This document shows positions 31,825 through 40,948 of a stretch of DNA of 64,000 nt, piece by piece. The first letter of the stretch is position 1. Each line of letters begins with the position of its first letter. The notes under the pieces are model-generated. The model saw only the letters and a program-made list of their open reading frames with translations, made no database searches and was not told the origin of the DNA. The DNA is from Bartonella sp. M0283 (lineage in GTDB: Bacteria > Pseudomonadota > Alphaproteobacteria > Rhizobiales > Rhizobiaceae). The DNA lies in contig NZ_JACFSK010000001.1 of the NCBI RefSeq assembly GCF_016100455.1, positions 868,001 through 932,000 on the forward strand. Direction: 5' to 3'. The translations under genes and the position numbers were made by a program.

Positions 31825-33111
31825 TTATTTATTAGCGTCCACTTTAATTTTGAACAAATCTATAAATTTTGCACCTGAAGTAACAGCGGCCATATAGGCA
31901 ATTGGTAATGGAACTGCTGTTTCCGGTGTAGCACTAATGGAAAGGGATTTTGGATTATATAGAAAATTTCCTATTTGTTCCGAGGCAGATTTTATAAATT
32001 CAGGATCATCAATTTTAGTACCGATCAACGACCAACTTGCCAGGATTTGTTTTATAAAATCATCACGTGTTACGTCGTTCTGTTTTGCATAGTAATCAAG
32101 TGCGCGGTTAACGAGAGAATTATCTTCATAACGTATGTTTGTATTACCAATTTTTAATTGCTGGATAATTCCCAAGAACATCAACGTTTCGGTATTATTA
32201 TCATCCGCCTTATTTGAAGCCTTCAATTGTCTTGTATTCTGGATTTTGTAGATATTGTTGATAAAATCTTTTGTAATTCCATCAAGATTTATGCCGAATT
32301 CCAATTTCCCTGCATTATCGACAATAATCTCGTTACGGTCGCCCACAAACTTACCGCTATCGATATCCCAATTTGCATGAAAATTTAAAGAACCAGATAG
32401 TTTATCGTATCCAAGGTCTTTCAACAATTTACCTGCATCAGGCTTGTAGATCTTATCAGGCTCGTAAGTAAACGATTTAACGCTGTGAACGAGGTCCATA
32501 CGTTTTCTGTCGGGTTGCCAAAGGTACATTGCCTTGAGAGCTTCGACATTTAGAACTATCTGATTTTGATACGCCGAGTAAATCTGACCGATAGCCAAGC
32601 TTTCATAGGGAAAATATATAAACAAAGGATCAGAGTTTTTTTCGGATGCAAGCCTGATTTTGGTAACAGAGATATCTTTTAAATATAATGTTTGCTCCGA
32701 GGCTGGGCCTTTGAGCATGGGGATCGAAACATTTTCTGCATAATAATTTCCGTCCTGATCCTCGGTCACATTTTTAAAGCGCAGGCTGTCGATTTTGTCG
32801 AACACCATGGCCGTAACGGTTTGTGCATTTTCTTGCGGTTCTTTCGATTGGGTGTCCAAAGCGGAAGATTGATCTATTTGTTCTCCAATATTACGCTCCC
32901 CCTGAACCTTTATTGTTACATCGTGCAAAACAATATCATTGCCGTCTGCTTCAGACTTTGTTGAAGAAATCGATAGACCTTCGGATTTTGCACTTTCTTC
33001 TAAACGGGAAGTGAAAGCATTCGGATCGACGGCCCAAGCCGATATCGGAACTGTCGTCATTGTTAAAAGAGCTAATGTCGATAGTGTTAATGCGCTTTGA
33101 AATCGTCTCAT
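31825..33111 (-). CDS. Secreted protein of unknown function, intact member of a duplicated pair
   Basis: The 428-residue product begins with a Sec signal peptide (MRRFQSALTLSTLALLTMTT, then AWA before VDPNAF), so it is probably periplasmic. No catalytic motif was seen. The body consists of alternating short strands with repeated patterns such as DIVLHDVTIKV, DKIDSLRFKNVTEDQDG, and KLSGSLNFHANWDIDSGKF followed by NEIIVDNAGKLEFGINLDGI. These suggest an elongated beta-rich fold, as in lipid-binding or AsmA-like periplasmic proteins, but that is inference. The decayed paralogue lies 1.5 kb away on the same strand. I do not recognise the family. Confidence 0.85.
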   Translation of the reverse strand: MRRFQSALTLSTLALLTMTTVPISAWAVDPNAFTSRLEESAKSEGLSISSTKSEADGNDIVLHDVTIKVQGERNIGEQIDQSSALDTQSKEPQENAQTVTAMVFDKIDSLRFKNVTEDQDGNYYAENVSIPMLKGPASEQTLYLKDISVTKIRLASEKNSDPLFIYFPYESLAIGQIYSAYQNQIVLNVEALKAMYLWQPDRKRMDLVHSVKSFTYEPDKIYKPDAGKLLKDLGYDKLSGSLNFHANWDIDSGKFVGDRNEIIVDNAGKLEFGINLDGITKDFINNIYKIQNTRQLKASNKADDNNTETLMFLGIIQQLKIGNTNIRYEDNSLVNRALDYYAKQNDVTRDDFIKQILASWSLIGTKIDDPEFIKSASEQIGNFLYNPKSLSISATPETAVPLPIAYMAAVTSGAKFIDLFKIKVDANK

Positions 33112-33238
33112 CAGAAGACACCTTTTTTATTCAGTCATTCGGTTTGGCTTTTGCCGATCAGTTCGCAATTGTTATCATAGTTAAGTAAAAACGAAAACAA
33201 GTCCACGACTTGCAGTGGATTCACCAAATTGCTATTCA

Positions 33239-35494
33239 ATGGCCATGTCAAGTAAAGTGATTCGACCATCCGAAAAAGATCGTATTGAACCCATAGAACT
33301 GCGTTCTGCTTTGCAAGAGCGCTATTTGGCTTATGCACTTTCTACGATTATGGATCGCGCACTTCCGGACGTACGCGACGGTTTAAAACCTGTTCATCGT
33401 CGCATCCTCCACGCAATGCGGCTGTTGAAGCTCAATCCCGATCAGGCTTATGCAAAATGCGCGCGCATTGTCGGCGATGTTATGGGCAAGTTTCACCCAC
33501 ATGGCGATTCGTCAATTTATGACGCACTTGTGCGCCTGGCTCAGGATTTTGCGGTTCGCTATCCGCTTGTAGACGGGCAGGGTAATTTCGGCAATATTGA
33601 TGGCGATAATGCGGCTGCGATGCGTTACACAGAAGCACGTATGACGGCGGTCGCGACATTGCTGCTTGATGGTATAAACGAAAATGCGGTTGATTTCCGT
33701 CCCACCTATAACGAAGAGGATGAGGAACCGGTCGTATTGCCATCTGCTTTTCCAAATCTGCTGGCGAATGGTTCTTCAGGTATTGCTGTCGGAATGGCAA
33801 CCTCCATTCCACCCCATAATGTTGCCGAGCTTTGTGATGCGGCAACATATTTGATTGCACATCCCGATGCGACGAATCACGATCTCGTCAAATATGTAAA
33901 GGGGCCGGATTTTCCGACCGGAGGGATTCTCGTCGAGCCTCAAGAAAGCATCCGTGAATCTTATAAAACCGGACGTGGCGTTTTTCGTTTGCGCGCACGT
34001 TGGCACAAGGAAGAGGGAAGCCGTGGCACCTATTCTATAGTTGTTACAGAAATTCCCTATCAGGTGCAGAAATCGCGGCTTATCGAAAAGACGGCCGAAC
34101 TGTTGCTTGCCCGTCGCTTGCCAATGCTTGACGATATACGGGATGAATCGACAAAAGATATCCGTATTGTTCTGGAACCAAAAACGAGAACTGTCGATCC
34201 GGAATTATTGATGGAATCCATTTTCAAGCTGACAGATTTCGAAGTGCGTGTGCCACTTAATCTGAACGTTCTAACTCTCGGAAAAATACCGAATGTTCTT
34301 TCATTGGGGCAGGCGCTACAACAGTGGCTTGACCATCGGAAAGATGTTCTCGTTCGTCGGTCCAAATTTCGTCTTGACGAAATTAAGCGGCGTCTCGAAA
34401 TTTTGGAAGGCTATCTCATTGCTTATCTCAATCTGGATGAAGTTATCCGGATTATTCGCGAAGAAGACGAGCCCAAGAAAAAATTGATGACGAGCTTCTC
34501 GCTAACGGAAAATCAGGCAGAAGCAATCCTGAATATGAGATTACGCTCGTTACGTCGGCTTGAAGAAATGGAAATTCGCAAAGAATTTGATGCTTTGAAA
34601 GCCGAAGAAAGCGATCTTGATGCTCTCTTGCAATCCAATACAAAACAGTGGAAAGCAATAGCTGGTGAAATTGCAAAAGTTAAAAAAATCTTCGGTCCTG
34701 ACACAGCTTTGGGTAAAAGACGCACCACATTCGAAGATGCTCCCGATCATGATATTAAAGACATAGAACAGGCAATGATCGAAAAAGAGCCGGTAACGAT
34801 TGTTATTTCCGAGAAGGGCTGGCTAAGAGCACTAAAGGGACATCTTTCAGATTATTCCACCCTTACCTTCAAAGAAGATGACAGGTTGAAAATCGCATTT
34901 CCTGCGATGACAACCGATAAGATTATTGTCATGAGCACCGGCGGAAAATTTTTCACCATTGCTGCCAATTCACTACCCGGTGGACGGGGGCATGGCGAAC
35001 CTATCCGTATTCTGGTCGATATGGATAATGACGAAGATATCTTGACGGCATTTGTTCACGTGCCTGATCGAAAACTCCTGCTTATTTCTTATCATGCAAA
35101 CGGTTTTATCGTTTCTGAAAATGATGTCATTGGAACGACACGGAAGGGTAAGCAGGTAATGAATGTAAAATTGCCTGACGAGGCAAAATTATGCCTTCCC
35201 GTTGACGGTGATCATCTCGCGATCGTTGGCGAGAACAGAAAAATGCTTATCTTTCCTCTTGAACAGATTTCGGAAATGACACGCGGCAAGGGAGTGCGCT
35301 TGCAACGCTATAAAGATGGTGGAGTGAGTGATGCAGTTACCTTCAAACTGGAAGATGGGCTCACATGGCATGATACTGCCGATCGGACCTTTAGCCGTAG
35401 TGCAGCAGATTTGATAGAATGGCAAGGAACCCGCGCCGGAGCAGGGCGGATGGTACCGAAGGGCTTCCCGAGATCCGGAAAATTTTCCGGTTAA
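33239..35494 (+). CDS. parC: DNA topoisomerase IV subunit A
   Basis: ParC is the strand-cutting subunit of topoisomerase IV, which unlinks daughter chromosomes. The 751-residue protein has the 5Y-CAP catalytic core with the active tyrosine in [12 protein letters not shown] near residue 122. The quinolone-resistance region holds [17 protein letters not shown] near 84-100. A short C-terminal beta-pinwheel follows. Tyr context and overall length point to ParC, not GyrA. GTG at 33215 would add eight residues; ATG at 33239 fits homologues better, though neither has a good ribosome binding site. Confidence 0.92.
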   Translation: MAMSSKVIRPSEKDRIEPIELRSALQERYLAYALSTIMDRALPDVRDGLKPVHRRILHAMRLLKLNPDQAYAKCARIVGDVMGKFHPHGDSSIYDALVRLAQDFAVRYPLVDGQGNFGNIDGDNAAAMRYTEARMTAVATLLLDGINENAVDFRPTYNEEDEEPVVLPSAFPNLLANGSSGIAVGMATSIPPHNVAELCDAATYLIAHPDATNHDLVKYVKGPDFPTGGILVEPQESIRESYKTGRGVFRLRARWHKEEGSRGTYSIVVTEIPYQVQKSRLIEKTAELLLARRLPMLDDIRDESTKDIRIVLEPKTRTVDPELLMESIFKLTDFEVRVPLNLNVLTLGKIPNVLSLGQALQQWLDHRKDVLVRRSKFRLDEIKRRLEILEGYLIAYLNLDEVIRIIREEDEPKKKLMTSFSLTENQAEAILNMRLRSLRRLEEMEIRKEFDALKAEESDLDALLQSNTKQWKAIAGEIAKVKKIFGPDTALGKRRTTFEDAPDHDIKDIEQAMIEKEPVTIVISEKGWLRALKGHLSDYSTLTFKEDDRLKIAFPAMTTDKIIVMSTGGKFFTIAANSLPGGRGHGEPIRILVDMDNDEDILTAFVHVPDRKLLLISYHANGFIVSENDVIGTTRKGKQVMNVKLPDEAKLCLPVDGDHLAIVGENRKMLIFPLEQISEMTRGKGVRLQRYKDGGVSDAVTFKLEDGLTWHDTADRTFSRSAADLIEWQGTRAGAGRMVPKGFPRSGKFSG

Positions 35495-35530
35495 CTCCAA
35501 GATTATTCCAAATATTCTATTTATTGGATA

Positions 35531-35559
35531 AAGACAGAAAAATGTTATTTTTCCGTCTT
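35531..35559 (+). terminator. Possible parC terminator
   Basis: AAGACAGAAAAA and TTTTTCCGTCTT pair over 12 positions with one mismatch around a 5-nt loop, between the convergent parC and queF stops. The T-run is inside the stem, so efficiency is uncertain. Confidence 0.5.
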
Positions 35560-35585
35560 CTGGCGATCTTTCTTAAAGTTATTTA

Positions 35586-36056
35586 TCAACCGCGACCGCG
35601 ATAATTGGAAACATTCTGTTCAGGAATCCAAACGTCATCAGGTGCTTGTCCTGTTTGCCAGAAGACATCAATCGGTATACCTCCACGAGGATACCAATAC
35701 CCCCCAATGCGCAGCCAATGGGGTGACAAAAGTTCCACGAGGCGACGTGCTATCGTGACCGTACAATCTTCATGAAAAGCGCCATGATTACGGAAAGACC
35801 CCAAATATAGTTTTAGCGACTTGCTCTCAACCAGCCATTTATCGGGCACATAATCAATCATCAGATAAGCAAAATCCGGTTGACTCGTGATAGGGCAAAG
35901 TGACGTAAATTCAGGCGCTGTAAAGCGGACACAGTATTTTACATCTGCCTGAGGATTTGGAACGCGCTCCAATACCGCTTTTTCAGGAGATTCCGGAAAA
36001 GGGGTCTTTTTTCCCAATTGCTTTAGATTTTCATAAATCGAATGATCGGATGCCAT
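35586..36056 (-). CDS. queF: NADPH-dependent 7-cyano-7-deazaguanine reductase
   Basis: QueF reduces preQ0 to preQ1 in queuosine synthesis. The 156-residue protein is the short (unimodular, tunnelling-fold) form. The catalytic cysteine is in [15 protein letters not shown] near residue 54, and the QueF NADPH motif [16 protein letters not shown] lies near 77-92. AAGGACA precedes the start. The gene follows queC after 38 bp on the same strand, so the riboswitch upstream of queC may indirectly affect it. Confidence 0.93.
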   Translation of the reverse strand: MASDHSIYENLKQLGKKTPFPESPEKAVLERVPNPQADVKYCVRFTAPEFTSLCPITSQPDFAYLMIDYVPDKWLVESKSLKLYLGSFRNHGAFHEDCTVTIARRLVELLSPHWLRIGGYWYPRGGIPIDVFWQTGQAPDDVWIPEQNVSNYRGRG

Positions 36057-36094
36057 TGAATTGTCCTTGCGACAAAGTTAATTTGTATGGAATA

Positions 36095-36799
36095 TTAACG
36101 AAGCTTTTTCGCTTTGTTGCGATTGACCGCTTCAATCCAGAATGAATTGTCCTCATATATCGTTGGGTCTTCTACGCCTGCTAATGCAAACGCCTCCCGC
36201 CGTTCAACACATGTTCCGCAACGGCCACAATGATGTTCGCCTCCTTTATAGCATGACCAGGTATCGGCAAAAGGAACGTTATATTTCACACCATCTTTTA
36301 CAATTTCCGACTTATCCTGATCAACATAAGGCGTTAGAAGTTGACACTGTCCTTCCAGAGATAACTGTTCCATTTTATTGAATGCATCGATAAAATCTGC
36401 ACGACAATCGGCGTAAATAAAATGATCTCCACCGTGTACGGCTATCGCGACACTATCTCCGTGTTTTGCCGCTGCAATAGCAAAGGCTATCGAGAGGAAG
36501 ACCGCATTTCGATTGGGGACAACAGTCGATTTCATGTTTTCTTCGGCGTAATAACCATCAGGAACGGCGATATCATCTGTCAGTGACGATCCTGAAAGAT
36601 TTTTTCCAATTGCCGATATATCAATCGGGTAATAGTCGGCTCCAAGCCGTGAAGCACATTTTTGAGCAAAAACGAGCTCTTTCTTATGCCGCTGGCCATA
36701 GTCGAAAGAGATTACGCCTCTGAGGCTTTGTTCATGGGCAAGGCGATAGGCAAGTGTGACGGAATCCAGTCCGCCTGAACAGATAAGATAGGTTTTCAT
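36095..36799 (-). CDS. queC: 7-cyano-7-deazaguanine synthase
   Basis: QueC forms preQ0 from 7-carboxy-7-deazaguanine, ammonia and ATP. The 234-residue protein has the PP-loop ICSGGLDSVTLAY near residues 6-18. The zinc-binding cysteines are in CYKGGEHHCGRCGTC near residues 190-204. It is directly preceded by a preQ1-I riboswitch whose 3' part contains the gene's ribosome binding site. It appears to be the third gene of a minus-strand run bpt-yrbL-queC-queF. Confidence 0.95.
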   Translation of the reverse strand: MKTYLICSGGLDSVTLAYRLAHEQSLRGVISFDYGQRHKKELVFAQKCASRLGADYYPIDISAIGKNLSGSSLTDDIAVPDGYYAEENMKSTVVPNRNAVFLSIAFAIAAAKHGDSVAIAVHGGDHFIYADCRADFIDAFNKMEQLSLEGQCQLLTPYVDQDKSEIVKDGVKYNVPFADTWSCYKGGEHHCGRCGTCVERREAFALAGVEDPTIYEDNSFWIEAVNRNKAKKLR

Positions 36800-36802
36800 T
36801 TT

Positions 36803-36840
36803 GTCCCTTGTTTTAAAAAACCGGGTGGGCTGCGACCGGT
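36803..36840 (-). promoter_or_regulatory. preQ1-I riboswitch controlling queC translation
   Basis: The minus strand immediately before queC reads ACCGG-TCGCAG-CCCA-CCCGGT, then a T/A-rich run and AAAACAAGGGA, then ATG. P1 is ACCGG/CCGGT. GGTCGCAG and AAAACAAGG match, base for base, the corresponding parts of the well-studied Thermoanaerobacter tengcongensis translational preQ1-I aptamer as I recall it. CCC in the loop can pair with GGG of the Shine-Dalgarno, forming the pseudoknot expected when preQ1 binds. High preQ1 would thus hide the queC ribosome binding site. Only 42 nt separate it from the upstream gene. Confidence 0.88.
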
Positions 36841-36882
36841 ATATGCCCTTGCTACCAAAGGCGTCGAGAACTGTAAAGCCCG

Positions 36883-37506
36883 TCAGTTTTTTCCGTTTTT
36901 TATTCTTTCCATAAAACGTTCAAACCGCGCATAAACTTTAAGATTTTTCTTTGTGTTGACCGAAGGAAAGTAGGTTCTAACCTTCAAAGCGGATTTTTCC
37001 GATATACCGTCTATTATCACAACTTCTTCCTTGCCGTTGCGATAAGCCAGAACCAAATTCCAGGGGTTGAGGTCATATAAAACGACATTGGTTTCTTTCA
37101 CCCAATTCTCGAATTCATCCAAAGCAGTGCGGATCTGGCTAACATCTTTAGCAAAAGCCGCAACCGGTTTAGCGTAGTCGTTGTTCTTGTCCTTTTCCGC
37201 TTTAACAACCAATCCCCAACCAAGATCGGTTTGCTGGAGTGCGACGACTGTAAACATGTGAGGCTGAATGCTTTCCGCATGGGGATTGACGCGCACAATT
37301 TCAAACAATTCATGCATGTTGACAGAGTTAGCGCCCAAAGGCTTGAACCGCTTTTTCCATTCCGGTACCTGCTTTGTTTTCGCTATCCATTCCGGCCGCA
37401 AAACCTTCACCAGCAAATCGGGGTTGTCGGGATGAATGAAGACCAAGCGTGCATTCCCCTTGAATTGCGGTTCACGCCCCTTCAGTGCAATCATCTCGTT
37501 CAGCAT
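36883..37506 (-). CDS. YrbL family protein (PhoP regulatory network protein-like)
   Basis: The 207-residue protein matches the YrbL family: LKGREPQFKGNARLVFIHPDNPDLLVKVLR at the N-terminus resembles a kinase-like nucleotide lobe. YDLNPWNLVLAYR (about residues 147-159) and VVIIDGIS (about 166-173) stand where kinases have the catalytic loop and metal-binding loop. Biochemical function is not established. In enterobacteria yrbL is in the PhoP regulon; nothing here shows the same control. It lies 29 bp after bpt and 83 bp before queC on the same strand. Confidence 0.8.
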   Translation of the reverse strand: MLNEMIALKGREPQFKGNARLVFIHPDNPDLLVKVLRPEWIAKTKQVPEWKKRFKPLGANSVNMHELFEIVRVNPHAESIQPHMFTVVALQQTDLGWGLVVKAEKDKNNDYAKPVAAFAKDVSQIRTALDEFENWVKETNVVLYDLNPWNLVLAYRNGKEEVVIIDGISEKSALKVRTYFPSVNTKKNLKVYARFERFMERIKNGKN

Positions 37507-37535
37507 ATGAGTTCCTCGCAGGATTAACTTTTTTC

Positions 37536-38300
37536 CTACTCTTTTGTTAACTTCCAGCCGTGAGATGTCAAATGTTCTTGGGGGTGATAACGCGATTTAT
37601 AGTTCATTTTTCTCGACCCCTTAACCCAATAGCCAAGATAGACATAAGGGAGCCCCAACTGGCGAGCCTGCCGGATGTGATCCAAAATCATAAAAACACC
37701 AAGCGAGGCATGACTTTCATCAGGAGAATAGAATGAATAAACCATTGACAGACCGTCATCCACTTTGTCCGTGAGCGCGGCCGCTATCAGAGGCGATTTA
37801 TTATCTTCGCAAGAGCTCTTGTCCCAAGAGCTCTTGTCCAATGGTGTTCTGCGATATTCGACGAGGGATGTTTCGACAACTGTTTCTTCCACCATCGTCT
37901 TATAATCATCAAATTTCATATCGCTCATTCCGGCACCAGAATGACGCGCATCCAGATATCGTTTAAAAAGTGCGTATTGTTCATTTGTCACTTTTGGTGG
38001 ACAAACTTTGCGAGAGAGGCCGGAATTTTTCTTGATGACACGCTTCATTGTGCGGTCGGGGGTAAAATCGTCAACAACAATGCGGACCGATATACATGCG
38101 TTACAGCCGTCGCAAACAGGACGATAACCTATGTTTTGGGACCGTCGAAAACCTAATTGTGTCAAAACACTATTCTTGCTGTTTGCTGATTGACCAGTAA
38201 GATAGGTAAACACTTTTCTTTCCCAACGCTCGGCAAGATAAGGGCAGGAAGCCGGAGATGTCAGAAAAAATTGTGGTTCATCGTCGTTACTGTTTGTCAT
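37536..38300 (-). CDS. bpt: Aspartate/glutamate leucyltransferase (Bpt; arginyl-transferase family)
   Basis: Bpt adds leucine from Leu-tRNA to N-terminal Asp or Glu, marking proteins for ClpAP by the N-degron pathway. The 254-residue protein has the ATE N-terminal pattern CPYLAERWERKVFTYL near residues 17-32, the Cys pair CDGCNACISVRI near 61-72, and the C-terminal YLGYWVKGSRKMNYKSRYHPQEHL. ATG at 38300 matches homologues; an in-frame TTG at 38333 is rejected. A 15-bp direct repeat inside the gene duplicates five residues (see repeat entry), in frame. Same strand and close to yrbL. Confidence 0.92.
   Translation of the reverse strand: MTNSNDDEPQFFLTSPASCPYLAERWERKVFTYLTGQSANSKNSVLTQLGFRRSQNIGYRPVCDGCNACISVRIVVDDFTPDRTMKRVIKKNSGLSRKVCPPKVTNEQYALFKRYLDARHSGAGMSDMKFDDYKTMVEETVVETSLVEYRRTPLDKSSWDKSSCEDNKSPLIAAALTDKVDDGLSMVYSFYSPDESHASLGVFMILDHIRQARQLGLPYVYLGYWVKGSRKMNYKSRYHPQEHLTSHGWKLTKE
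37811..37840. repeat. 15-bp tandem duplication inside bpt
   Basis: AAGAGCTCTTGTCCC is followed directly by AAGAGCTCTTGTCCA. It encodes two near-identical blocks DKSSW and DKSSC in a variable loop of Bpt and keeps the frame. Confidence 0.9.
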
Positions 38301-38409
38301 ATTTCGCGCATTTGTAATAATACCATGAAACAAAAAAATTCATAGTATTACAACTATAGCGCAGAAGCTAAACCTTCAAGGGTTTAATAGTAAAACTGCA
38401 ACTAATACT

Positions 38410-39723
38410 TTAGACGATCATGCCATAAAGGTCGTAATCATCCGATTGTTCAATCTTCACAGTAACCAGATCACCAACCCGAATTGGACGACGAGATGTC
38501 AAATGTACAACGCCATCTACTTCAGGAGCATCATATTTTGTACGCCCAATGCCTTTATGTCCATCACTGTCGTCGACAAGCACCTGTAACCGTTTACCGA
38601 TTTTTTTCTTCAGTAGCTGGGCGGAAATTGTTTTTTGATGTGCCATAAAACGTTTCCACCGACTTTCCTTAATTTCCTCAGGAATAATTTCCAAGCCGAG
38701 GTTGTTAGCCGCTGCACCTTCTACAGCCTCATATTTGAAACATCCTGCCCGGTCTATTTTCACTTCGCTCATCCAATCAAGAAGCATTTGAAAATCATCT
38801 TCCGTTTCACCCGGAAAACCAACAATGAATGTTGACCGCAAAGCAATATCCGGACAGATAGAACGCCATTTTTCAATGCGTTTATTAATTTTTTCAAGAT
38901 GTGCCGGGCGCTTCATATTACGAAGAACCGTAGGAGAAGCATGCTGGAAAGGAATATCGAGATATGGGAGTATCTTCCCGTCAGCCATAAGTTCAATGAC
39001 GTCATCAACATGGGGGTAGGGGTATACATAGTGCATACGGATCCAGACACCCAGCTCTCCAAGTTCTTTCGCTAGATCATAGAAACGTGCCCGCACCGAA
39101 TGGTCTTTCCAGACACTTTCGCTATATTTCAAATCTTGTCCGTAAGCACTTGTATCCTGCGAAATAACCAGTAATTCCTTTACGCCAGCTTGTACCAGTC
39201 TTTCTGCTTCTCGTAAAACGTTTGACGCTGGCCGCGACACGAGCTTTCCTCGCAATTGGGGAATAATGCAGAAGCTACAATGATTGGAACAGCCTTCAGA
39301 TATTTTTAAATAAGCATAATGGCGAGGTGTTAAACGAACGCCTTGCGGCGGAACAAGATCAACAAAAGGATCATGAATAGGTGGAGCAACCTTATGGACC
39401 GCTTCCATTACGCTTTCATAAGCTTGCGGTCCGGTTATCGCCAAGACGTTCGGATAAGTTTTGGTCACTACCTCAGGTTCTGCACCGAGGCAACCGGTCA
39501 CTATGACTTTACCATTTTTGTTCAAAGCTTCACCAATATTGGCGAGCGATTCATTTCGTGCAGAATCGATAAAGGCGCATGTATTGACGATTACCAGATC
39601 AGCGCCGTCATGCTTGGGGGCGATCTCGTAACCCTCAGACCGTAATTTTGTTATGATGCGCTCAGAATCGACAAGTGCTTTAGGGCACCCCAAAGATACA
39701 AAACTGACACGTGGAGCTGACAT
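38410..39723 (-). CDS. rimO: Ribosomal protein S12 methylthiotransferase
   Basis: RimO adds a methylthio group to the conserved aspartate of ribosomal protein S12. The 437-residue protein has the three-domain MTTase layout. The N-terminal UPF0004 domain carries [11 protein letters not shown] near residues 12-22, which places one of the auxiliary cluster cysteines. The radical-SAM triad CSNHCSFC is near residues 143-150, and a C-terminal TRAM domain runs from about residue 370. GGAA lies 6 nt before the ATG. The LGCPKxxxDSE variant separates RimO from MiaB. Confidence 0.95.
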   Translation of the reverse strand: MSAPRVSFVSLGCPKALVDSERIITKLRSEGYEIAPKHDGADLVIVNTCAFIDSARNESLANIGEALNKNGKVIVTGCLGAEPEVVTKTYPNVLAITGPQAYESVMEAVHKVAPPIHDPFVDLVPPQGVRLTPRHYAYLKISEGCSNHCSFCIIPQLRGKLVSRPASNVLREAERLVQAGVKELLVISQDTSAYGQDLKYSESVWKDHSVRARFYDLAKELGELGVWIRMHYVYPYPHVDDVIELMADGKILPYLDIPFQHASPTVLRNMKRPAHLEKINKRIEKWRSICPDIALRSTFIVGFPGETEDDFQMLLDWMSEVKIDRAGCFKYEAVEGAAANNLGLEIIPEEIKESRWKRFMAHQKTISAQLLKKKIGKRLQVLVDDSDGHKGIGRTKYDAPEVDGVVHLTSRRPIRVGDLVTVKIEQSDDYDLYGMIV

Positions 39724-40158
39724 ATTATTTCCTGCAATTATACGAAATTCTAAAACACGTTTTGTGTTGGCCTAATCTCTTTTACTAAAAAGGCAAGCCC
39801 CTAACGCTGAAAACACCATAAACATCATGGTCCAAAACAATCAATCCTTGTTATTGATCGTCGCAACATCACCCGACCGCCACAAAGACGCATAAGTTGG
39901 TACCAAATTTCAAGCTTTTTGCCAAATTTCAAACTTTTTTGCCAAATTTCAAACTTTTTTGTTTGAGCAACCAATTTGTCATAATTCCTGAATGAAACGT
40001 CATCCCTGTGTGAAACATCACTGTCAAAACCGGTCATTTTAAACTGCTTCGACAATCCTCAATATAAAGTCCCGACAATCATCAATTTTAAACAGAGTGT
40101 GCCGGATGGCGTCGTTAATGGGCTAAATTACGATAATCAATAGCGACTTATCAAAACG
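39724..40158. other. Intergenic region between rimO and lexA
   Basis: About 435 bp. A 76-codon open frame (39825-40055, minus strand) runs through the 20-bp tandem repeats, which makes its lysine- and phenylalanine-rich middle an artefact of the repeat; it is not called. The rimO promoter should lie close to 39730-39800. An imperfect 18-bp repeat, TCAATAGCG followed by a variable base, flanks the lexA stop codon. Confidence 0.5.
39901..39960. repeat. Three 20-bp tandem repeats
   Basis: Units 39921-39940 and 39941-39960 are identical (GCCAAATTTCAAACTTTTTT). Unit 39901-39920 differs at three positions. Phased runs of A and T every 20 bp could bend the DNA. Confidence 0.9.
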
Positions 40159-40878
40159 TCAATAGCGTCGTATCAACCCGACGAGTTTCCCTTGAATTTT
40201 GATACGGTCAGGACCGAATATTCGTGTCTCATAGGCCGGATTGGCCGCTTCAAGAGCAATCGAGGCGCCTTTTCTTCTATAACGTTTCAGCGTTGCTTCC
40301 TCGTCGTCAACAAGGGCAACAATAATTTCTCCCGGATTTGCGGTATTCCCGCGTTTTATAATCACCGTATCGCCATCAAAAATTCCAGCATTGATCATGG
40401 AATCCCCTTTAACTTCAAGAGCGTAATGTTCACCGCTCCCAACCATATCCGGAGGCAGTGAAAGCATATTGGTCTGGTTTTGGATGGCCGAAATAGGAAC
40501 TCCCGCAGCGATACGCCCCATAACCGGAACATTTACATTGGCTGCTGGACCACTTTCGCCGTCACCAAGCTCTTTCGCAATGATATTTTTAAAGGGTTTA
40601 TTCTTCGTGCCTTCTATGACATTTGGAGAGAATTTACGCACAGTATTCGTAGGAGGAACCATGGATTCAGGCAGTTTCAGAACTTCCAAAGCACGTGCGC
40701 GGTTGGGGAGGCGGCGAATGAAACCACGTTCTTCCAAAGCTGTAATCAACCGATGAATGCCCGACTTCGATGCTAGATCCAATGCTTCTTTCATCTCGTC
40801 ATATGAAGGGGGAATGCCGGTTTCTTTAAGGCGGTTATGAATAAACAGAAGCAATTCATACTGCTTGCGGGTTAACAT
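40159..40878 (-). CDS. lexA: SOS response repressor LexA
   Basis: LexA represses the SOS regulon and cleaves itself when RecA is activated. The 239-residue protein has the N-terminal winged helix [17 protein letters not shown] with [25 protein letters not shown] near residues 45-69. The cleavage site Ala-Gly is in [10 protein letters not shown] near residue 128. The S24 peptidase serine is in [10 protein letters not shown] near 162, and the lysine in DTVIIKRGN near 199. ATG at 40878 is behind GGAGAG; six extra codons to 40896 are rejected. The length is typical of alphaproteobacterial LexA. A LexA box lies upstream. Confidence 0.96.
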   Translation of the reverse strand: MLTRKQYELLLFIHNRLKETGIPPSYDEMKEALDLASKSGIHRLITALEERGFIRRLPNRARALEVLKLPESMVPPTNTVRKFSPNVIEGTKNKPFKNIIAKELGDGESGPAANVNVPVMGRIAAGVPISAIQNQTNMLSLPPDMVGSGEHYALEVKGDSMINAGIFDGDTVIIKRGNTANPGEIIVALVDDEEATLKRYRRKGASIALEAANPAYETRIFGPDRIKIQGKLVGLIRRY

Positions 40879-40933
40879 AAAACTCTCCAATAACACGAAT
40901 CAATGAGAAACAAAACCAGAACATACACTATAT

Positions 40934-40948
40934 GTTCTATTAATGTTC
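40934..40948. promoter_or_regulatory. LexA operator (alphaproteobacterial SOS box) of lexA
   Basis: GTTC-TATTAAT-GTTC fits exactly the GTTC-N7-GTTC direct repeat bound by alphaproteobacterial LexA. It is 56 bp upstream of the lexA start, as expected for autorepression. A further GAAC at 40919-40922 is nearby. Confidence 0.88.

Noticed and set aside
39825..40055. A 76-codon open frame through the 20-bp repeats
   Set aside because: Its reading depends on the tandem repeat, and the translated sequence has no protein-like features or start signal.
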